In this document: positions 13,908 to 15,491 of the stretch, piece after piece
Numbering within the stretch: position 1 is the stretch's first letter
How the letters are laid out: each line of letters opens with the position of its first letter
The notes under the pieces: model-generated
The model's database searches: none
What the model was told of the DNA's origin: nothing
Seen by the model: only the letters and a program-made list of their open reading frames with translations
Translations under genes and position numbers: made by a program
Origin: CAYGXH01 sp964354485
GTDB lineage: Bacteria > Bacteroidota > Ignavibacteria > UBA10030 > SZUA-254
DNA: 15,491 nucleotides
Direction: 5' to 3'
NCBI GenBank assembly: GCA_964354485.1
Contig: CAYGZY010000036.1
Coordinates: 1-15,491 of the forward strand

Positions 13908-14393
13908 TCAGTTTCTCGGAAGTTCCTTCATGTATGAATCGACGAGTTTCCGGTGTTTACTCTCATCGAGCGTTTCATCGATAATCTTGCCCGCCGCACC
14001 TATCGCGATTGTCGCAATTTCAGACCGAAGCTGAAACATAGCGGCTTCCTTATCCCTGGCAATTTCTTCCTTGGCAGCATCGAGCATTTTTCTGGACTGC
14101 TGGTTTGCCTTATCAACAATATCGTCTTTTAATTTTTCGGCGAAGATGCGACTCTCGTTCAGAATTTTCTGCCCCTCGACGTTCACTCGTTCCAGCGCTT
14201 TCTGATTTTCACGGAAAATTCTTTCGGCATCGTTCTGTGCCTTTTCGGCTTTTTCGAGTGCATTTTTTACCGATTCTTCCCGCTTAGATAGAATTTCGAG
14301 AAGGGGTTTCCACGCGACCTTCCTGAGAATGAGCAGGAGCAGAACGAAGGTAACGATGGTCCAGATTATTAAACCGGGATTCGGATTTAACAT
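13908..14393 (-). CDS. atpF: ATP synthase Fo subunit b
   Basis: Subunit b forms the peripheral stalk that holds the a subunit and F1 together. The 161 residues (E. coli 156) have one N-terminal membrane span (about 8-24), then the conserved VAWKPLLEILSKREE hinge (26-40), then a long charged helix rich in Ala, Glu and Lys (about 40-150) suited to a coiled coil. One b gene is seen, so a homodimer is expected. There is no second b' gene of the kind found in photosynthetic bacteria. It begins 11 bases after atpE and ends 5 bases before atpH. Confidence 0.96.
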   Translation of the reverse strand: MLNPNPGLIIWTIVTFVLLLLILRKVAWKPLLEILSKREESVKNALEKAEKAQNDAERIFRENQKALERVNVEGQKILNESRIFAEKLKDDIVDKANQQSRKMLDAAKEEIARDKEAAMFQLRSEIATIAIGAAGKIIDETLDESKHRKLVDSYMKELPRN

Positions 14394-14404
14394 ACTTCCA
14401 TCCG

Positions 14405-14632
14405 TTATTTTGTTGCGAGAATGATACAGATAGCAAGCGCGAAAAATGTGGCGCCTTCAATCAGTGCTGCAGCGATAAGCATCGATGTTCGTACCTGTCC
14501 TGCTACTTCAGGCTGCCGGCCGCTTGCTTCCATTGCAGCCGCGGCAAGCTTACCGATTCCAAGACCTGCACCTATAACGGTCAATGCGGCGCCAATTCCC
14601 GCGGCAAGATATCCTAATGAATTTGCTTCCAT
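14405..14632 (-). CDS. atpE: ATP synthase Fo subunit c
   Basis: Subunit c forms the membrane ring that is turned by ions. The 75 residues make two membrane helices (about 8-34 and 49-73) joined by the polar loop SGRQPE (37-42), which touches F1. The first helix has the GxGxGxG packing motif (21-27) and the second the ion-binding carboxylate Glu59 in ALIEGATF. In Na+-type rings a Gln in helix 1 and Ser/Thr after the Glu bind the sodium ion; by alignment from RQPE the first position is Ile26 here, and Gly60 follows the Glu. That points to protons. A strong GAGGAG ribosome site fits the high copy number needed. The gene is 42 bases after atpB. Confidence 0.97.
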   Translation of the reverse strand: MEANSLGYLAAGIGAALTVIGAGLGIGKLAAAAMEASGRQPEVAGQVRTSMLIAAALIEGATFFALAICIILATK

Positions 14633-14674
14633 GGTGAATCTCCTCTAGATAGATTGTTAGTATGTGATTTTCGT

Positions 14675-15491
14675 TTAATGTCCGTGTTCAAAGTCATCCT
14701 CCCCTCCATGCGCCGCCTCCATCCCCAGACCCATGAAAAGGGATGTCAGCATCGTAAATATATATGCCTGGAGGAAAGCTACGAAGAGTTCAAGAAGGTT
14801 AATACCAAGAACGAACAAAACCGGGATTGGAGCGATGAACCATGACTGAAAAATAAAAATCAGACCAAATAATGAAACAATGACGATGTGCCCTCCCATC
14901 ATGTTAGCGAACAAACGAATCATGAGAGCGAATGGTTTTGTGAAAAGCCCTAAGATTTCTATCGGTATCATAATCGGCCAGAGTAACCAGTGAACACCAC
15001 CGGTCAGGTGTTTGAGATAGCTTATCAATCCCTGTGCACGGATAGCTGAAAACTGAATCATGATGAACGCGATCAATGCGAGTCCTCCTGTCACACTCAC
15101 ATTTCCGGTCGCGGTTGATCCATAAGGCACCAATCCTGCTAGGTTCATAATGAGAATGAAGAAAAATGTCGTAAGGAGGTAAGGCATGTATCTCACACCA
15201 CCTGGTCCCATATTGGGTATAACGATATCGTCCCTGATAAAAACAATGAATATTTCCATAAGATTACCCAATCCTCGAGGAAATCGCTGTCTGCGGTTAC
15301 TCCGGGCAGCAATTACGGCGATTGCAATGAGTAAAACAGCGGCAATCCAGAGGAATATAAGATGTTTCGTTGGAGAAAGATCTACCTGTAATCCGCCAAT
15401 ATTGATCGGATCAAATTGCGGAAGGTGTACTTGACCAATGAAAGGAATATCCAATTCATGGGAATCGTAGATATGATGCAATAATCCTGTA
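14675..15491 (-). CDS. atpB: ATP synthase Fo subunit a, partial (5' end off the window)
   Basis: Subunit a supplies the two half-channels through which protons reach the c ring. Counting from an in-frame TTG at 15479-15481, 268 residues are visible, with five to six membrane segments. The essential arginine is Arg189 in MIRLFANM (E. coli Arg210), and Gln238 in FLQAYIF matches E. coli Gln252. His198 and Glu231 stand where E. coli has Glu219 and His245, the swapped arrangement also found in mitochondria. The TTG has no ribosome site and the frame is open to the window edge (Thr-Gly-Leu-Leu-His-His), so the true start probably lies further upstream and the coordinates given are open-ended. The C-terminal tail is rich in His, Asp and Glu. 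It is the first visible gene of the operon. Confidence 0.95.
   Translation of the reverse strand, partial: TGLLHHIYDSHELDIPFIGQVHLPQFDPINIGGLQVDLSPTKHLIFLWIAAVLLIAIAVIAARSNRRQRFPRGLGNLMEIFIVFIRDDIVIPNMGPGGVRYMPYLLTTFFFILIMNLAGLVPYGSTATGNVSVTGGLALIAFIMIQFSAIRAQGLISYLKHLTGGVHWLLWPIMIPIEILGLFTKPFALMIRLFANMMGGHIVIVSLFGLIFIFQSWFIAPIPVLFVLGINLLELFVAFLQAYIFTMLTSLFMGLGMEAAHGGEDDFEHGH

Noticed and set aside
13523..13984. 153-codon open frame on the plus strand
   Set aside because: Antisense to atpH and the end of atpF, both clear by family pattern; low-complexity composition typical of a shadow frame.
15479..15481. TTG as the true start codon of atpB
   Set aside because: No ribosome site is visible, the frame stays open to the edge, and a subunits of this group usually have a longer N-terminus; an upstream start is likelier.

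Overview
The window holds sixteen protein genes, all on the minus strand, so transcription runs from high to low coordinates. The gene set suggests a bacterium of the Bacteroidota/Chlorobiota/Ignavibacteriota (FCB) group. The evidence is a GlmU-family protein of the type typical of Bacteroidota, an F1Fo operon in the order a-c-b-delta-alpha-gamma with no beta/epsilon genes after gamma, and a short SPOR-domain membrane protein. Exact placement would need a tree; I see no rRNA, tRNA, CRISPR array, insertion sequence or phage gene.

Right part (about 10870-15491): a tightly packed F1Fo-ATP synthase operon, atpB (5' end beyond the window), atpE, atpF, atpH, atpA, atpG. The c subunit carries the ion-binding Glu but not the residues of Na+-type rings, so proton coupling is expected. 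The a subunit shows the swapped His/Glu pair (relative to E. coli) also known from mitochondria. Genes for beta and epsilon must lie elsewhere.

Middle part (7097-10792): a strong sigma70-like promoter precedes a SPOR-domain membrane protein; a second one precedes rpmE (zinc-type ribosomal protein L31). A clear intrinsic terminator follows rpmE and sits directly in front of the ribosome binding site of the next gene. Then come the GlmU-family protein, rsmB (16S rRNA m5C967 methyltransferase; 4-base overlap) and, 22 bases on, a threonine-dehydrogenase-like zinc enzyme with an extra internal segment.

Left part (1-5844): after a 326-base gap with a candidate promoter lies the most interesting block: an AcsA-type acetyl/acyl-CoA synthetase, a stand-alone acyl carrier protein, two tandem 2-amino-3-ketobutyrate CoA ligase (Kbl) paralogues about 57% identical, and an Mrp/NBP35-type Fe-S carrier ATPase cut by the window edge. 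One Kbl copy looks like a normal Kbl and, with the Tdh-like enzyme, fits threonine conversion to glycine plus acetyl-CoA. The other copy sits 9 bases behind the acyl carrier protein and has changes around the PLP pocket, suggesting an alpha-oxoamine synthase with another acyl donor or amino acid, perhaps for a lipid-like product. That is inference; most of the rest of the window is housekeeping.
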